Source: a virus. Taken from it: DNA of 48,562 nt. The notes beneath the pieces were generated by a model. It ran no database searches and had not been told where the DNA came from. It was given only the letters and a program-made list of their open reading frames with translations. The position numbers and the translations under genes are program-made. Below are positions 1-5,490 of the stretch, one piece after another. Positions within the stretch are counted from its first letter, which is position 1. Each line of letters starts with the position of its first letter. The stretch is taken from positions 1-48,562 of the IMG/VR virus record IMGVR_UViG_3300046535_000272. One strand, given 5' to 3'.

Positions 1-127
1 ACATTCGCGTGATCGGCCACCCGTACCTCCGCCTTGCGAGCATCTTTTGAAGCAAGAGAAAGAGCAAGGTGTTCAAAACCTGGGCGCATATTTGCGAGGG
101 TTGTGCGCGCGCGAGGGGCCGCCCCCC
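1..127. repeat. 127-base direct terminal repeat, left copy
   Basis: Identical over its full length to 48436-48562. It lies in the gene-free region between the divergent arms. An exact 127-base overlap at the two ends of a contig is what a k=127 de Bruijn assembler leaves on a circular or circularly permuted molecule, so I read it as closure of the map and not as a proven biological terminal repeat. Unique genome length is then 48,435 bases. Confidence 0.95.
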
Positions 128-288
128 TTCGACGGCCCCACCCCCACCCAAGTGACATTTCTAAAAAATGCTCGCGCGTCGGCTGCAGCCGCGATTGCAA
201 ATCGAGATGTTTGAAGAATGAAACACTTTGCATTGCGCACGATTGAATTGCAGATGATTTAATTGGGCTCGAGTTAATCGGCCGCCCG

Positions 289-320
289 ATACGATGGTCG
301 TATGGCCCATACCAATGACT
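289..320 (+). promoter_or_regulatory. Repeat element with TACGA-N3-TCGTA dyad, copy 1
   Basis: A 15-base dyad, ATACGA-TGG-TCGTAT (289-303), is followed by CCATACCAATGACT (307-320). The 32-base element matches 12394-12425 at 26 of 32 positions in the same orientation. The second copy overlaps the start of the ParB-like gene, so both are candidate binding sites for that protein. Here the ATG inside the element opens only a 10-codon frame, so it is not a gene start. Confidence 0.55.
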
Positions 321-403
321 GGCATGCCACATGGCTGGCATACCTAACATTCATCTCAATGTGTGACATTGTAGCCCACGGTCCCACGGGGCGTTCAAAA
401 TAT

Positions 404-439
404 GTTACAAGATTTTTTTTTTTTTTTTTTTTTTGTAAC
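404..439. repeat. T22 homopolymer between 7-base inverted arms
   Basis: A run of 22 T (413-434) lies between GTTACAA (404-410) and TTGTAAC (433-439), so the tract forms most of the loop of a small dyad. It is by far the longest homopolymer in the window. A low-stability tract of this kind fits a DNA-unwinding element, but length errors in homopolymers are common in assemblies. Confidence 0.75.
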
Positions 440-629
440 CAAAAAAATTTATGTTGCACCGCAGCAATTTCATCGTGTGGGTGCGGGCAGAAATGTCACA
501 TTGTCATTTAACGTCAGACCGTCCAGAAAATGTTTGGGTGCGACAATTTGTCACATGGACATTCCACTCGCGCCATGCGACAACGTGATTGTGCAAACCG
601 CACAGCCCGCGCCACATGGCGCAACAAAT

Positions 630-637
630 GGAGTCTA
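630..637 (+). promoter_or_regulatory. GGAGTCTA translation-start element (copy 1)
   Basis: GGAGTCTA two bases before the ATG at 640. GGAG can pair with 16S rRNA; the conserved TCTA cannot be explained by that pairing. This site decides the start of the first gene over an upstream in-frame ATG at 589. A small hairpin (609-622) precedes it. Confidence 0.7.
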
Positions 638-639
638 AC

Positions 640-1095
640 ATGACAACCGTAAATATTGGTAAGTCGATCGATTTGGACGTTGACTTTGCGTCAATGCCGC
701 AGGCAGCCATCGATCACATTCTGTATATCGGCGCGCGCAACGTCCTAATGGACTCGCATGCGTCAATTACGAAAGAGTCCAACCCGAATGATTTGGTCGC
801 GGCCGCAACCGCGATGGCGCAGAAAAAGTTGGACGCGCTCATGCGTGGCGAAGTTCGCGTGCAATCGACACGCGAAGGCGATCCGGTTCGGGCCGAGGCC
901 ATTCGCATGGCAACGGCGCAAATCACGGCCATTATCAAGAAGGCGGGCAAAAAGGTATCGGACTACAAACCCGCCGACATCCGCGCGAAAGCGGTGGAAC
1001 GTGTCACACCGGAATTGCTCGCAATGGCGGCCGAACGTGTGGCGCAACTCAAAACCGTCGCCACGCCAGAGTCATTGGCCGATCTTGGTCTGTGA
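640..1095 (+). CDS. Early protein, paralogue of the 8108-8629 product
   Basis: 151 residues, start set by GGAGTCTA at 630-637. It is clearly related to the 173-residue product at 8108-8629: both share the order D-P-V..EA-R-A...KK-GKK-SDY, followed by a helical segment ending in a RVA motif. That block covers roughly residues 75-135 here. The family occurs in many podovirus early regions and has no function I can name. The protein is soluble, helical and lysine-rich in the middle, which would allow nucleic-acid binding, but no fold is recognisable. It ends in LADLGL, a C-terminal peptide shared with three other early proteins. The stop overlaps the next start (TGATG). Confidence 0.85.
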   Translation: MTTVNIGKSIDLDVDFASMPQAAIDHILYIGARNVLMDSHASITKESNPNDLVAAATAMAQKKLDALMRGEVRVQSTREGDPVRAEAIRMATAQITAIIKKAGKKVSDYKPADIRAKAVERVTPELLAMAAERVAQLKTVATPESLADLGL

Positions 1096-1259
1096 TGCTT
1101 ATCCGGTTTATGGTTACAATCGACGGTGAAGAAATGTGGCAAACCGTCGATACGGAAGGCAAACCATACACGTTCGAGAAAATAAAATCCGATCTCGAGT
1201 GGTGGTATCGTCAACGATATGGCGAGAGCCGTATGATTGAAATTGTCACGGTAGAGTGA
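1095..1259 (+). CDS. Small hypothetical protein (54 aa)
   Basis: ATG overlaps the stop of the preceding gene as TGATG, so translation is probably coupled. The product is acidic with a WW-Y-RQRYG segment near residues 36-43 and no membrane segment. It is the last gene before a strong terminator at 1270, closing the first transcription unit. Not recognised. Confidence 0.7.
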   Translation: MLIRFMVTIDGEEMWQTVDTEGKPYTFEKIKSDLEWWYRQRYGESRMIEIVTVE

Positions 1260-1269
1260 TAATCACGTA

Positions 1270-1306
1270 GGCCCGTGCCATGTTGAAGTGGCACGGGCCA
1301 TTTTTT
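1270..1306 (+). terminator. Rho-independent terminator T1
   Basis: A perfect 11-bp GC-rich stem (GGCCCGTGCCA 1270-1280 with TGGCACGGGCC 1289-1299), an 8-nt loop and a run of six T (1301-1306). It lies 11 bases after the 54-residue gene and just before promoter 1324-1352. Confidence 0.93.
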
Positions 1307-1323
1307 CGTTCTCAATTTAATCG

Positions 1324-1352
1324 TTGACACGGTACGGGCAATGTGATATGGT
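1324..1352 (+). promoter_or_regulatory. Sigma70-type early promoter P1
   Basis: Perfect -35 TTGACA (1324-1329), 17-base spacer, -10 TATGGT (1347-1352). The stretch TTTAATCGTTGACA is repeated at the second promoter (1964-1977), with the same spacer and same -10. Predicted start of transcription is near 1359, the first base of a hairpin. Confidence 0.85.
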
Positions 1353-1358
1353 TCATTA

Positions 1359-1385
1359 CGTGCCACGGCATATCGTCGTGGCACG
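1359..1385 (+). promoter_or_regulatory. 5'-terminal hairpin of the P1 transcript
   Basis: CGTGCCACG (1359-1367) and CGTGGCACG (1377-1385) form a 9-bp stem with a 9-nt loop starting at the predicted +1. There is no T run, so it is not a terminator. It probably protects the 5' end of the message or affects initiation; this role is inferred from position. Confidence 0.65.
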
Positions 1386-1410
1386 GGCTGTTTGAAACGG
1401 AGAAAACAAC

Positions 1411-1674
1411 ATGGAAATACAAGGCATATCCGCATCCAAATTGGATACGATTTGGGACACGATTTGTTACCACGGCTGCGATGGTGTTTTTGAAACCAAA
1501 GATATTTTAAACGATTTGGTTCGAGATGGTTTCAAACCCAAAACGGCATCGTTGTACTTCAATCGTTTCGTGCAATGGGCGATTGACAACCCGAACGAGT
1601 TTTCCGGCCCGAAATCAAAGATCGTTCGGTTGTCGACGGGACAATATAAACTTGACGATAACGAAGAACGGTGA
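1411..1674 (+). CDS. Small hypothetical protein (87 aa)
   Basis: First gene of the P1 transcript, with a CGGAG ribosome site 12 bases upstream. The 87-residue product looks like a small alpha/beta or winged-helix fold: a helix, a C-H-x-C stretch near residues 19-22, then F-x-T-K-D-I-L-N-D-L-V and a Y-F-N-R-F-V-Q-W helix. That pattern could be a winged-helix DNA-binding protein, but no family is recognised. The stop overlaps the next start as GTGA. The cassette is bounded by its own promoter and terminator, like a phage moron. Confidence 0.8.
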   Translation: MEIQGISASKLDTIWDTICYHGCDGVFETKDILNDLVRDGFKPKTASLYFNRFVQWAIDNPNEFSGPKSKIVRLSTGQYKLDDNEER

Positions 1675-1892
1675 CGCAAATGCCGTTAACATTCCCAACG
1701 CAAGCGGAACAATGCATCGCCGATTGGCGCGCGATAACCAACCGTACCGTATCACTTGCCGCAATGGCGCGCGAACGCGGTGCATTCTTCGAACAAATGT
1801 TCGATTGCAAGTCGTTCACGTTCGATGACGATACCACGATCGAAATTCGTGGAACAGGCCGCAATCACAAAGCAACGGCACACTTGCCATAA
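1671..1892 (+). CDS. Small hypothetical protein (73 aa)
   Basis: GTG start overlapping the previous stop (GTGA); an in-frame ATG at 1680 is the alternative and gives 70 residues. The first half is an amphipathic helix containing TNRTVSLAAMARERG, the second half a short beta-rich stretch (FTFDDDTTIEIRG). Second and last gene of the P1 cassette, directly before terminator T2. Function unknown. Confidence 0.7.
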   Translation: MTQMPLTFPTQAEQCIADWRAITNRTVSLAAMARERGAFFEQMFDCKSFTFDDDTTIEIRGTGRNHKATAHLP

Positions 1893-1896
1893 ACAC

Positions 1897-1932
1897 AGGC
1901 CCGGCCAGGGTAAAACTTGGCCGGGCCTTTTT
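1897..1932 (+). terminator. Rho-independent terminator T2
   Basis: 11-bp stem AGGCCCGGCCA (1897-1907) with TGGCCGGGCCT (1918-1928) and a T run to 1932. It closes the P1 cassette and precedes promoter P2 by 40 bases. Confidence 0.92.
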
Positions 1933-1971
1933 CACGTTCTGAATAAAGTTGTCAGCTGGCTCATTTAATCG

Positions 1972-2000
1972 TTGACATGGCGTGGGCGGTATGGTATGGT
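1972..2000 (+). promoter_or_regulatory. Sigma70-type early promoter P2
   Basis: TTGACA (1972-1977), 17-base spacer, TATGGT (1995-2000); same -35, -10, spacing and upstream TTTAATCG as P1. Predicted +1 is near 2007, five bases before the long stem at 2012. Confidence 0.85.
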
Positions 2001-2011
2001 TTCAACACGGC

Positions 2012-2154
2012 GGGACGTTCCCGTCTATTCTATCACGGCACTAGCAACACCTTTTCGGTCTGATCACACATCGCGGCCAATGGCCATTGGATAAACGCAG
2101 ACCTGATTAGCGAATGATTGATAATAGGCTTTGATAGAATAGACGGGAACGCCC
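2012..2154 (+). ncRNA. Structured leader RNA with a long closing stem
   Basis: Bases 2016-2035 and 2132-2151 are a perfect 20-base inverted repeat; with a bulged A at 2015 the stem extends through GGG (2012-2014) pairing CCC (2152-2154), 23 bp in all. The 96-nt interior can form a further helix (GGTCTG 2057-2062 with CAGACC 2098-2103) capped by the palindrome CCAATGGCCATTGG (2077-2090). It starts at about +6 of the P2 transcript and ends 15 bases before the GGAG of the next gene. It holds no gene. It may be a riboswitch-like leader, a stabilising 5' structure, an RNase III substrate or a small RNA; I recognise no known class. Confidence 0.65.
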
Positions 2155-2181
2155 TTGTTCCACAACACGGAGTTTCAGACT

Positions 2182-2334
2182 ATGCAACGTATAATTAGCC
2201 TTCTCACCAATCAATACTTTCGTTTCAGCCGCGATACCGCAACCGGCGAACGCTGGTTTGTTATTGGCCTGTGGTGGGATGACGATCATGCGGTGTTCAT
2301 CAACGTCCCGCTTCCGTATATTCAACGCAGCTAA
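2182..2334 (+). CDS. Small hypothetical protein (50 aa)
   Basis: First gene after the structured leader, with GGAGTTTC (2169-2176), a diverged form of the GGAGTCTA element, ahead of its ATG. The 50-residue product has aromatic clusters (QYFRFSRD, WFVIGLWWDDD) that suggest a small beta-rich soluble domain. Not recognised. Being directly downstream of the leader, it is the gene most likely to be controlled by it. Confidence 0.7.
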   Translation: MQRIISLLTNQYFRFSRDTATGERWFVIGLWWDDDHAVFINVPLPYIQRS

Positions 2335-2354
2335 ATCTAACCGTCGTTTCACAC

Positions 2355-2362
2355 GGAGTCTA
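2355..2362 (+). promoter_or_regulatory. GGAGTCTA translation-start element (copy 2)
   Basis: GGAGTCTA four bases before the ATG at 2367 of a 24-codon gene; preceded by ACAC as at several other copies. Confidence 0.65.
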
Positions 2363-2366
2363 AACC

Positions 2367-2441
2367 ATGAAACCACTTTCCAGAATCCAAATCATGCTTC
2401 GCAAGGCCGAACTGGCCGCTTACCGGGCAGGTGCGCGATGA
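2367..2441 (+). CDS. Very small peptide gene (24 aa)
   Basis: Supported by the GGAGTCTA element and by the ATGA overlap with the next gene, not by homology. The peptide is basic and helical (MKPLSRIQIM, then LRKAELAAYRAGAR). It may be a functional peptide or a leader frame that couples translation to the 76-residue gene. Confidence 0.55.
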   Translation: MKPLSRIQIMLRKAELAAYRAGAR

Positions 2442-2668
2442 AAAATTCAGTCCGCGTTCCAATCAAAATGAAGCGCCGTCGTTTCAATTTCGACGAGTTC
2501 GACTCGCTCCCGCGTTCGCTGCGTGATGCAATCAATTATGCAGCCTTCAAATATACAGCCAATCGTGCTGCGACGGCGAGCATGGTTCAGGAAATGGACG
2601 CAAAACAGGTCGCCGCCGCATATTCGCAGCGCGACGCACTCGATGAACTGAAGGAGTTGGGCCTATGA
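2438..2668 (+). CDS. Small hypothetical protein (76 aa) with LKELGL tail
   Basis: ATG at 2438 overlaps the stop of the 24-codon gene. The N-terminus is strongly basic (RVPIKMKRRRF), followed by a mostly helical body (SLPRSLRDAINYAAFKY, then TASMVQEMDAKQVAAA) and the C-terminal LKELGL. The basic start would suit nucleic-acid binding. The C-terminal peptide is shared with products at 640, 3267 and 4921. An in-frame start at 2258 would run through the previous gene and is rejected. Confidence 0.75.
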   Translation: MKNSVRVPIKMKRRRFNFDEFDSLPRSLRDAINYAAFKYTANRAATASMVQEMDAKQVAAAYSQRDALDELKELGL

Positions 2669-2766
2669 CCGAGATCGACCTCCGCATCCGAGTCATGTTC
2701 ATCGAGGCTATTGTCTGCACAGCCTTGATGGCCGGGATTGGCTTCATTGTCGCGGTAGCGCTATGA
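2665..2766 (+). CDS. Small membrane peptide (33 aa)
   Basis: ATGA overlaps at both ends (with the genes ending at 2668 and starting at 2763) support it. After a charged start (MTEIDLRIRV) one hydrophobic segment of about 20 residues (FIEAIVCTALMAGIGFIVAV) would span the inner membrane. No family recognised. Confidence 0.6.
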   Translation: MTEIDLRIRVMFIEAIVCTALMAGIGFIVAVAL

Positions 2767-2957
2767 GCCGAGCAATTGACTGGTGGTTCAGACGAAAGGC
2801 CGGGACATTCATCTGGGCCGATAAACTTATCATCTATCGCTCGTTTCGGCTGTCAAGTGTCCGGCATCCAGAACCGTTCAATAAAACACAGCGCGGTGAA
2901 ATGCGCCGCGCAACGAGGAAGTTTCGTTGCGCGGAAAAACAAGTTAGGGAGACATGA
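2763..2957 (+). CDS. Small basic hypothetical protein (64 aa)
   Basis: Starts inside the stop of the membrane peptide (ATGA) and ends one base before the next start. It is rich in Arg, Lys and aromatic residues (DWWFRRKAGTFIW, then TQRGEMRRATRKFR), consistent with RNA or DNA binding but not diagnostic. Unrecognised. Confidence 0.65.
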   Translation: MSRAIDWWFRRKAGTFIWADKLIIYRSFRLSSVRHPEPFNKTQRGEMRRATRKFRCAEKQVRET

Positions 2958-3119
2958 ATGCCCAGCACCTCAGACAAACAGCGCCGCTTCATGGCGGCTG
3001 CAGCCCACAACAAAGCCTTCGCAAAGAAAGCTGGAATTTCGCAGAAAGTCGCGAAGGAGTTCAATCGCGCTGACACGCGCAAGCGGACGCTGAAGGCGCG
3101 CGTTCCCAAGTCGAAGTGA
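2958..3119 (+). CDS. Small conserved phage protein (53 aa)
   Basis: The pattern S-T-S-D-K-Q-R-R-F-M-A-A-A-A-H-N followed by FAKKAGISQKVAKEF and a basic tail is a widespread small phage protein family of unknown function, found in many unrelated caudoviruses. It is short, basic and helical. The start is set directly after the preceding stop at 2957, with AGGGAGA upstream. Last gene before a 147-base intergenic stretch. Confidence 0.8.
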   Translation: MPSTSDKQRRFMAAAAHNKAFAKKAGISQKVAKEFNRADTRKRTLKARVPKSK

Positions 3120-3266
3120 ACACGAGGCAGGACAGCACTCAACGAGAGGTCTACGGATTAATCGTTGTATGAACCTTCAAAAGCCCTGAGCGACAGCATT
3201 CAGGGACGGCTCAGGGGTAAGGACTGTTAATTCCCTGAGAGATTTTCTCAAACGGAGTCAAGGCCA
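3120..3266 (+). other. Intergenic leader with inverted repeats
   Basis: No gene. CCCTGAGC (3184-3191) pairs with GCTCAGGG (3209-3216) and CCCTGAG recurs at 3233-3239, so two alternative foldings with the same GCTCAGGG are possible. No clear promoter; ATTAATCGTTGTAT (3158-3171) resembles the start of P1/P2 but lacks a good -35 and -10. Confidence 0.45.
3254..3261 (+). promoter_or_regulatory. GGAGTCAA translation-start element (variant)
   Basis: GGAGTCAA preceded by AAC, five bases before the ATG at 3267; a one-base variant of GGAGTCTA. Confidence 0.55.
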
Positions 3267-3602
3267 ATGCCAGAAGTCTATCCCCTCCCAGCCCACGCCG
3301 TCAGCATGTGGATCGCTGGCGACGATCTTTTCATCGCCTTCCCAGGTCAAGGACCGGAGGAGCGCGGCCACACAGTCCGGCTCCCAGCCTCAGTCGCCGG
3401 GCTGCAGACCACTATCGCAATCATGCGTGAGCGGAGCACGGCCAAGAGCCTTCGGCTCGGCCACAGAGGCACGCCCACGCAGTACGAACTCGAACAGGAT
3501 AAGCGTTACGGCGCGATCCTCGAGGCTATGGCTGCGGACACGGCTGAGAAACGAGACGCGAAGCGGCGCGCAGAAGCTGAACTTGCTGAACTTGGACTAT
3601 AA
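3267..3602 (+). CDS. Hypothetical early protein (111 aa) with LAELGL tail
   Basis: The N-terminal half is predicted beta-rich (AVSMWIAGDDLFIAFPGQ, then HTVRLP), the C-terminal half is a charged helix (YELEQDKRYGAILEAMAADT, then EKRDAKRRAEAELAELGL). The end LAELGL matches the tails of the products at 640, 2438 and 4921. The start is chosen from the GGAGTCAA site. No family recognised; the next leader element begins seven bases after the stop. Confidence 0.8.
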   Translation: MPEVYPLPAHAVSMWIAGDDLFIAFPGQGPEERGHTVRLPASVAGLQTTIAIMRERSTAKSLRLGHRGTPTQYELEQDKRYGAILEAMAADTAEKRDAKRRAEAELAELGL

Positions 3603-3608
3603 CCAAAT

Positions 3609-3616
3609 GGAGTCTA
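3609..3616 (+). promoter_or_regulatory. GGAGTCTA translation-start element (copy 3)
   Basis: GGAGTCTA two bases before the ATG at 3619, only seven bases after the previous stop. Confidence 0.7.
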
Positions 3617-3618
3617 CC

Positions 3619-3861
3619 ATGATGATTGCAGGACCGCATAACACCAAAGTCTATCAAGCAATGGTCGTCAAGTCTGGCCTCGGCCTCATGACCGCCGGAA
3701 TCAAGCCGAATAAGGCCTGGACCAAGCGGGGCGCGTTGGCAACAGCCAACTCAATCACTGGCGCCAGTGATAAGACTTACCTCGCCGCCATCGCTTCGCT
3801 CGAGGCCTGGATCGCCTCCCACCCGTTCAAGAACGACGACCAGAACGAGGTGCGGGCATGA
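3619..3861 (+). CDS. Hypothetical protein (80 aa)
   Basis: ATG fixed by the GGAGTCTA element at 3609-3616. The product is helical and contains TAGIKPNKAWTKRGALATAN in its middle. Its stop overlaps the next start as ATGA, opening a tightly packed run of seven small genes to 5169. Not recognised. Confidence 0.75.
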   Translation: MMIAGPHNTKVYQAMVVKSGLGLMTAGIKPNKAWTKRGALATANSITGASDKTYLAAIASLEAWIASHPFKNDDQNEVRA

Positions 3862-4097
3862 CCTACCGCAGCCTCTACGGCCTCACCTTCAAGGTCTGGT
3901 CCCCGTCGCATTACGAGCTTTGCACGATCGATGACGGCTCGTCGCTTTCGCTCGTCAGCGTCAACTTCGATGGCGCGGGCTGGCTCATCAACGTCCTTAT
4001 GAAGAAGGGGCACACAATCAGGCGCGGGCCTTATTCGTCCTTCAGACATGCCTGCGAAGTCATCGCATTCGGCACGAACCAGGAGCAAAGCGCATGA
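3858..4097 (+). CDS. Hypothetical protein (79 aa)
   Basis: ATGA overlaps with both neighbours. The sequence is mixed beta/alpha with no membrane segment: MTYRSLYGLTFKVW at the start, SLSLVSVNFDGAGWLINV in the middle. No motif that I can assign. Confidence 0.7.
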   Translation: MTYRSLYGLTFKVWSPSHYELCTIDDGSSLSLVSVNFDGAGWLINVLMKKGHTIRRGPYSSFRHACEVIAFGTNQEQSA

Positions 4098-4234
4098 CAG
4101 AAAATGAGTATTTACAAAAGCGCTGGCAAGAACTTTCTATCGAGACCAAGCGTTTATTGCGTCTGAATGCCCCAGATGCTCAATCATTCATGATTATGCT
4201 TTGGCGTATGCAATATTGGAGGGATAAGTCATGA
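4094..4234 (+). CDS. Small hypothetical protein (46 aa)
   Basis: Supported by ATGA overlaps with the genes on both sides and by codon continuity. Helical, with a Trp/Met-rich C-terminal half (FMIMLWRMQYWRDKS). Codons are more A/T-rich than in the neighbours. Unrecognised. Confidence 0.6.
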   Translation: MTENEYLQKRWQELSIETKRLLRLNAPDAQSFMIMLWRMQYWRDKS

Positions 4235-4461
4235 GCCGCGATCCCGACGGAAAGTTACATTGCTGTGAGAAGTGCCGGTACGCAGGTGATCTGCATTACC
4301 GCAAGGACCTCGACGAATACTGGTGCGACGGCTGCATCAGCGACGAGAACGAGGCCGCTTACGAGCGGCATCAAGAATCTTTAATGGGCGATGGCCCTGA
4401 GACGGCGCGCGAAGAACAGCTTCGGACTTGGAAAGAGCATCAGGAGGCACATAAGCGATGA
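4231..4461 (+). CDS. Small zinc-ribbon-like protein (76 aa)
   Basis: Cys pairs CCEKC (residues 11-15) and CDGC (32-35), separated by 16-17 residues, form a plausible four-Cys zinc ribbon. The rest is a charged helix (AYERHQESL, then TAREEQLRTWKEHQEAHKR). A nucleic-acid or protein-binding zinc ribbon is likely; the specific role is unknown. ATGA overlaps on both sides. Confidence 0.75.
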   Translation: MSRDPDGKLHCCEKCRYAGDLHYRKDLDEYWCDGCISDENEAAYERHQESLMGDGPETAREEQLRTWKEHQEAHKR

Positions 4462-4841
4462 CTGCCCAAGCACCACCATATCCGGTTGACCCTGACGTTC
4501 GTATTGAGGCGTTACAGTCAGCCTTGTGTGAGTACGCTATCCGATTTGAGAATCTCAAGAGTGTTGCCCAAGCATCAGCGGACGTCGCCGCCCATTGGAA
4601 GGAGCGCCACGACATCGTATTGCAGAAGCACATCGAATGCTGCGGAATTGCCAAAGCTGCGCCAGAGCCCGTCGCGTGGCAGTATCGCGTCAAGTACGAC
4701 AAGGGAAATTCGCGCGAAAACGAATGGTGCGATTGGCACCACACCAGCGAATTATATTACACGTCTCTTTGCAAAGAGATTGCGGCCGGACGTGATCGAA
4801 TTGAGGTCCGTGCCCTCTATGCATCGACGGAGGACAAGTGA
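4458..4841 (+). CDS. Hypothetical phage protein (127 aa)
   Basis: The N-terminal half is a long helix with coiled-coil character (RIEALQSALCEYAIRFENLK). The C-terminal half carries the EPVAWQYRVKY start and VRALYAS end found at the C-terminus of many phage proteins of unknown function. Two Cys at 61-62 are not part of an obvious motif. The stop overlaps the next start as TGATG. Confidence 0.75.
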   Translation: MTAQAPPYPVDPDVRIEALQSALCEYAIRFENLKSVAQASADVAAHWKERHDIVLQKHIECCGIAKAAPEPVAWQYRVKYDKGNSRENEWCDWHHTSELYYTSLCKEIAAGRDRIEVRALYASTEDK

Positions 4842-4924
4842 TGTTCCCGCAGATTTTATACATCTTCTTAGCCGTCTGCGCCATCTGCTGGCCGATAGCG
4901 AAATTTTTCCAGGCGCTCTCATGA
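4841..4924 (+). CDS. Very small membrane peptide (27 aa)
   Basis: Strong GGAGG ribosome site 10 bases upstream and overlaps at both ends (TGATG, ATGA) support this 27-codon gene. Nearly the whole peptide is hydrophobic (QILYIFLAVCAICWPIAKFF) and would form one membrane helix. It could act on the host inner membrane; no homology is visible. Confidence 0.6.
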   Translation: MFPQILYIFLAVCAICWPIAKFFQALS

Positions 4925-5169
4925 CTGAGGACGAGCAAGAAGCACATTCAATCAAGTGGAACGTCGCCCGCATAGTCAAATTGACTTCGGGCGCGTTCGC
5001 GCTTTTCGCCCACTATCAAGACGGCGGCCTGCCCCTGATCCAGATCGGCACCCTCGCCGAACTCGAGTCCTTCATCCCAACCGCTGAAGAATGTTCCTAT
5101 GAGTATAGCCCCCCGGAACGGAAGGCCGGTAAGCAAACCTTCCTCGATCTGGCCGATCTTGGCCTTTAA
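4921..5169 (+). CDS. Hypothetical early protein (82 aa) with LADLGL tail
   Basis: ATG at 4921 overlaps the stop of the membrane peptide. A beta-rich body (NVARIVKLTSGAFALFAHYQ, then LPLIQIGTLAELESFI) precedes a short linker and the C-terminal LADLGL, the same tail as on the first gene product. Longer in-frame starts would run back through two other genes and are rejected. Last gene of the unit that begins at 3619. Confidence 0.75.
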   Translation: MTEDEQEAHSIKWNVARIVKLTSGAFALFAHYQDGGLPLIQIGTLAELESFIPTAEECSYEYSPPERKAGKQTFLDLADLGL

Positions 5170-5173
5170 CCGC

Positions 5174-5181
5174 GGAGTCTA
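5174..5181 (+). promoter_or_regulatory. GGAGTCTA translation-start element (copy 4)
   Basis: CGGAGTCTA three bases before the ATG at 5185; directly after the stop at 5169. Confidence 0.7.
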
Positions 5182-5184
5182 CAA

Positions 5185-5490
5185 ATGACTGAATTTGAAC
5201 AAGCCGTTATCAACGAGGTGAAACGCGTGCGGACCTTCATCAACAAGGCCGATCTGTGTAACCGCTTTGAGTTTTCAATCAGCGCAATCGGTCGCGTCTC
5301 CGACGGCGACGTTGAGATTAAATTCAATGTCGAACTCGATTACAACCGGGTCGTCGAGGCCAATTCAGTCGACGGCGCACTTTACGAAGCCCTTCGTCGC
5401 CTCGGCTGGCAACGTACCAACTCGCCACTCTGCCTCCCCGTCGTTGAGGACGAACCGAAGGCAACCGATATCACAGGAGTTGCAATATGA
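5185..5490 (+). CDS. Hypothetical protein (101 aa)
   Basis: Start set by the GGAGTCTA element. A helix (EFEQAVINEVKRVRTFI) is followed by a beta-rich middle (FEFSISAIGRVSDGDVEIKF) and the segment GALYEALRRLGW. Acidic, soluble, unrecognised. Overlaps the next gene by ATGA. Confidence 0.75.
   Translation: MTEFEQAVINEVKRVRTFINKADLCNRFEFSISAIGRVSDGDVEIKFNVELDYNRVVEANSVDGALYEALRRLGWQRTNSPLCLPVVEDEPKATDITGVAI

Larger units (their letters stand above)
1..639. other. Gene-free divergent control region, possible origin or packaging site
   Basis: No convincing gene is seen here; the short open frames lack ribosome sites and one runs through a T homopolymer. The region is rich in small dyads: CGGCTGCAGCCG (180-191), CGATT-GCA-AATCG (192-204), the ATACGA-TGG-TCGTAT dyad (289-303), GGCATGCC near 321, and GCGCCA-CA-TGGCGC (609-622) just before the first gene. 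TGTCACA or its complement occurs at 362-368, 494-500 and 549-555. A C-rich stretch (121-150) and a T22 tract (413-434) stand out. Both arms must take their first promoters from here, but I could not assign a good -35/-10 pair on either strand. Use as origin or packaging site is inference from position and composition. Confidence 0.6.

Noticed and set aside
302-638. Short open frames around the T22 tract (302-511, 402-638)
   Set aside because: They read through the homopolymer as polyphenylalanine and have no ribosome site; the region is better read as non-coding control DNA.
1-639. tRNA gene in the control region
   Set aside because: No cloverleaf with a T-loop motif and anticodon arm could be drawn; the dyads are short and isolated.
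2012-2154. Miniature inverted-repeat transposable element
   Set aside because: No flanking target duplication is visible and the repeat is placed exactly behind a promoter, which fits an RNA structure better.
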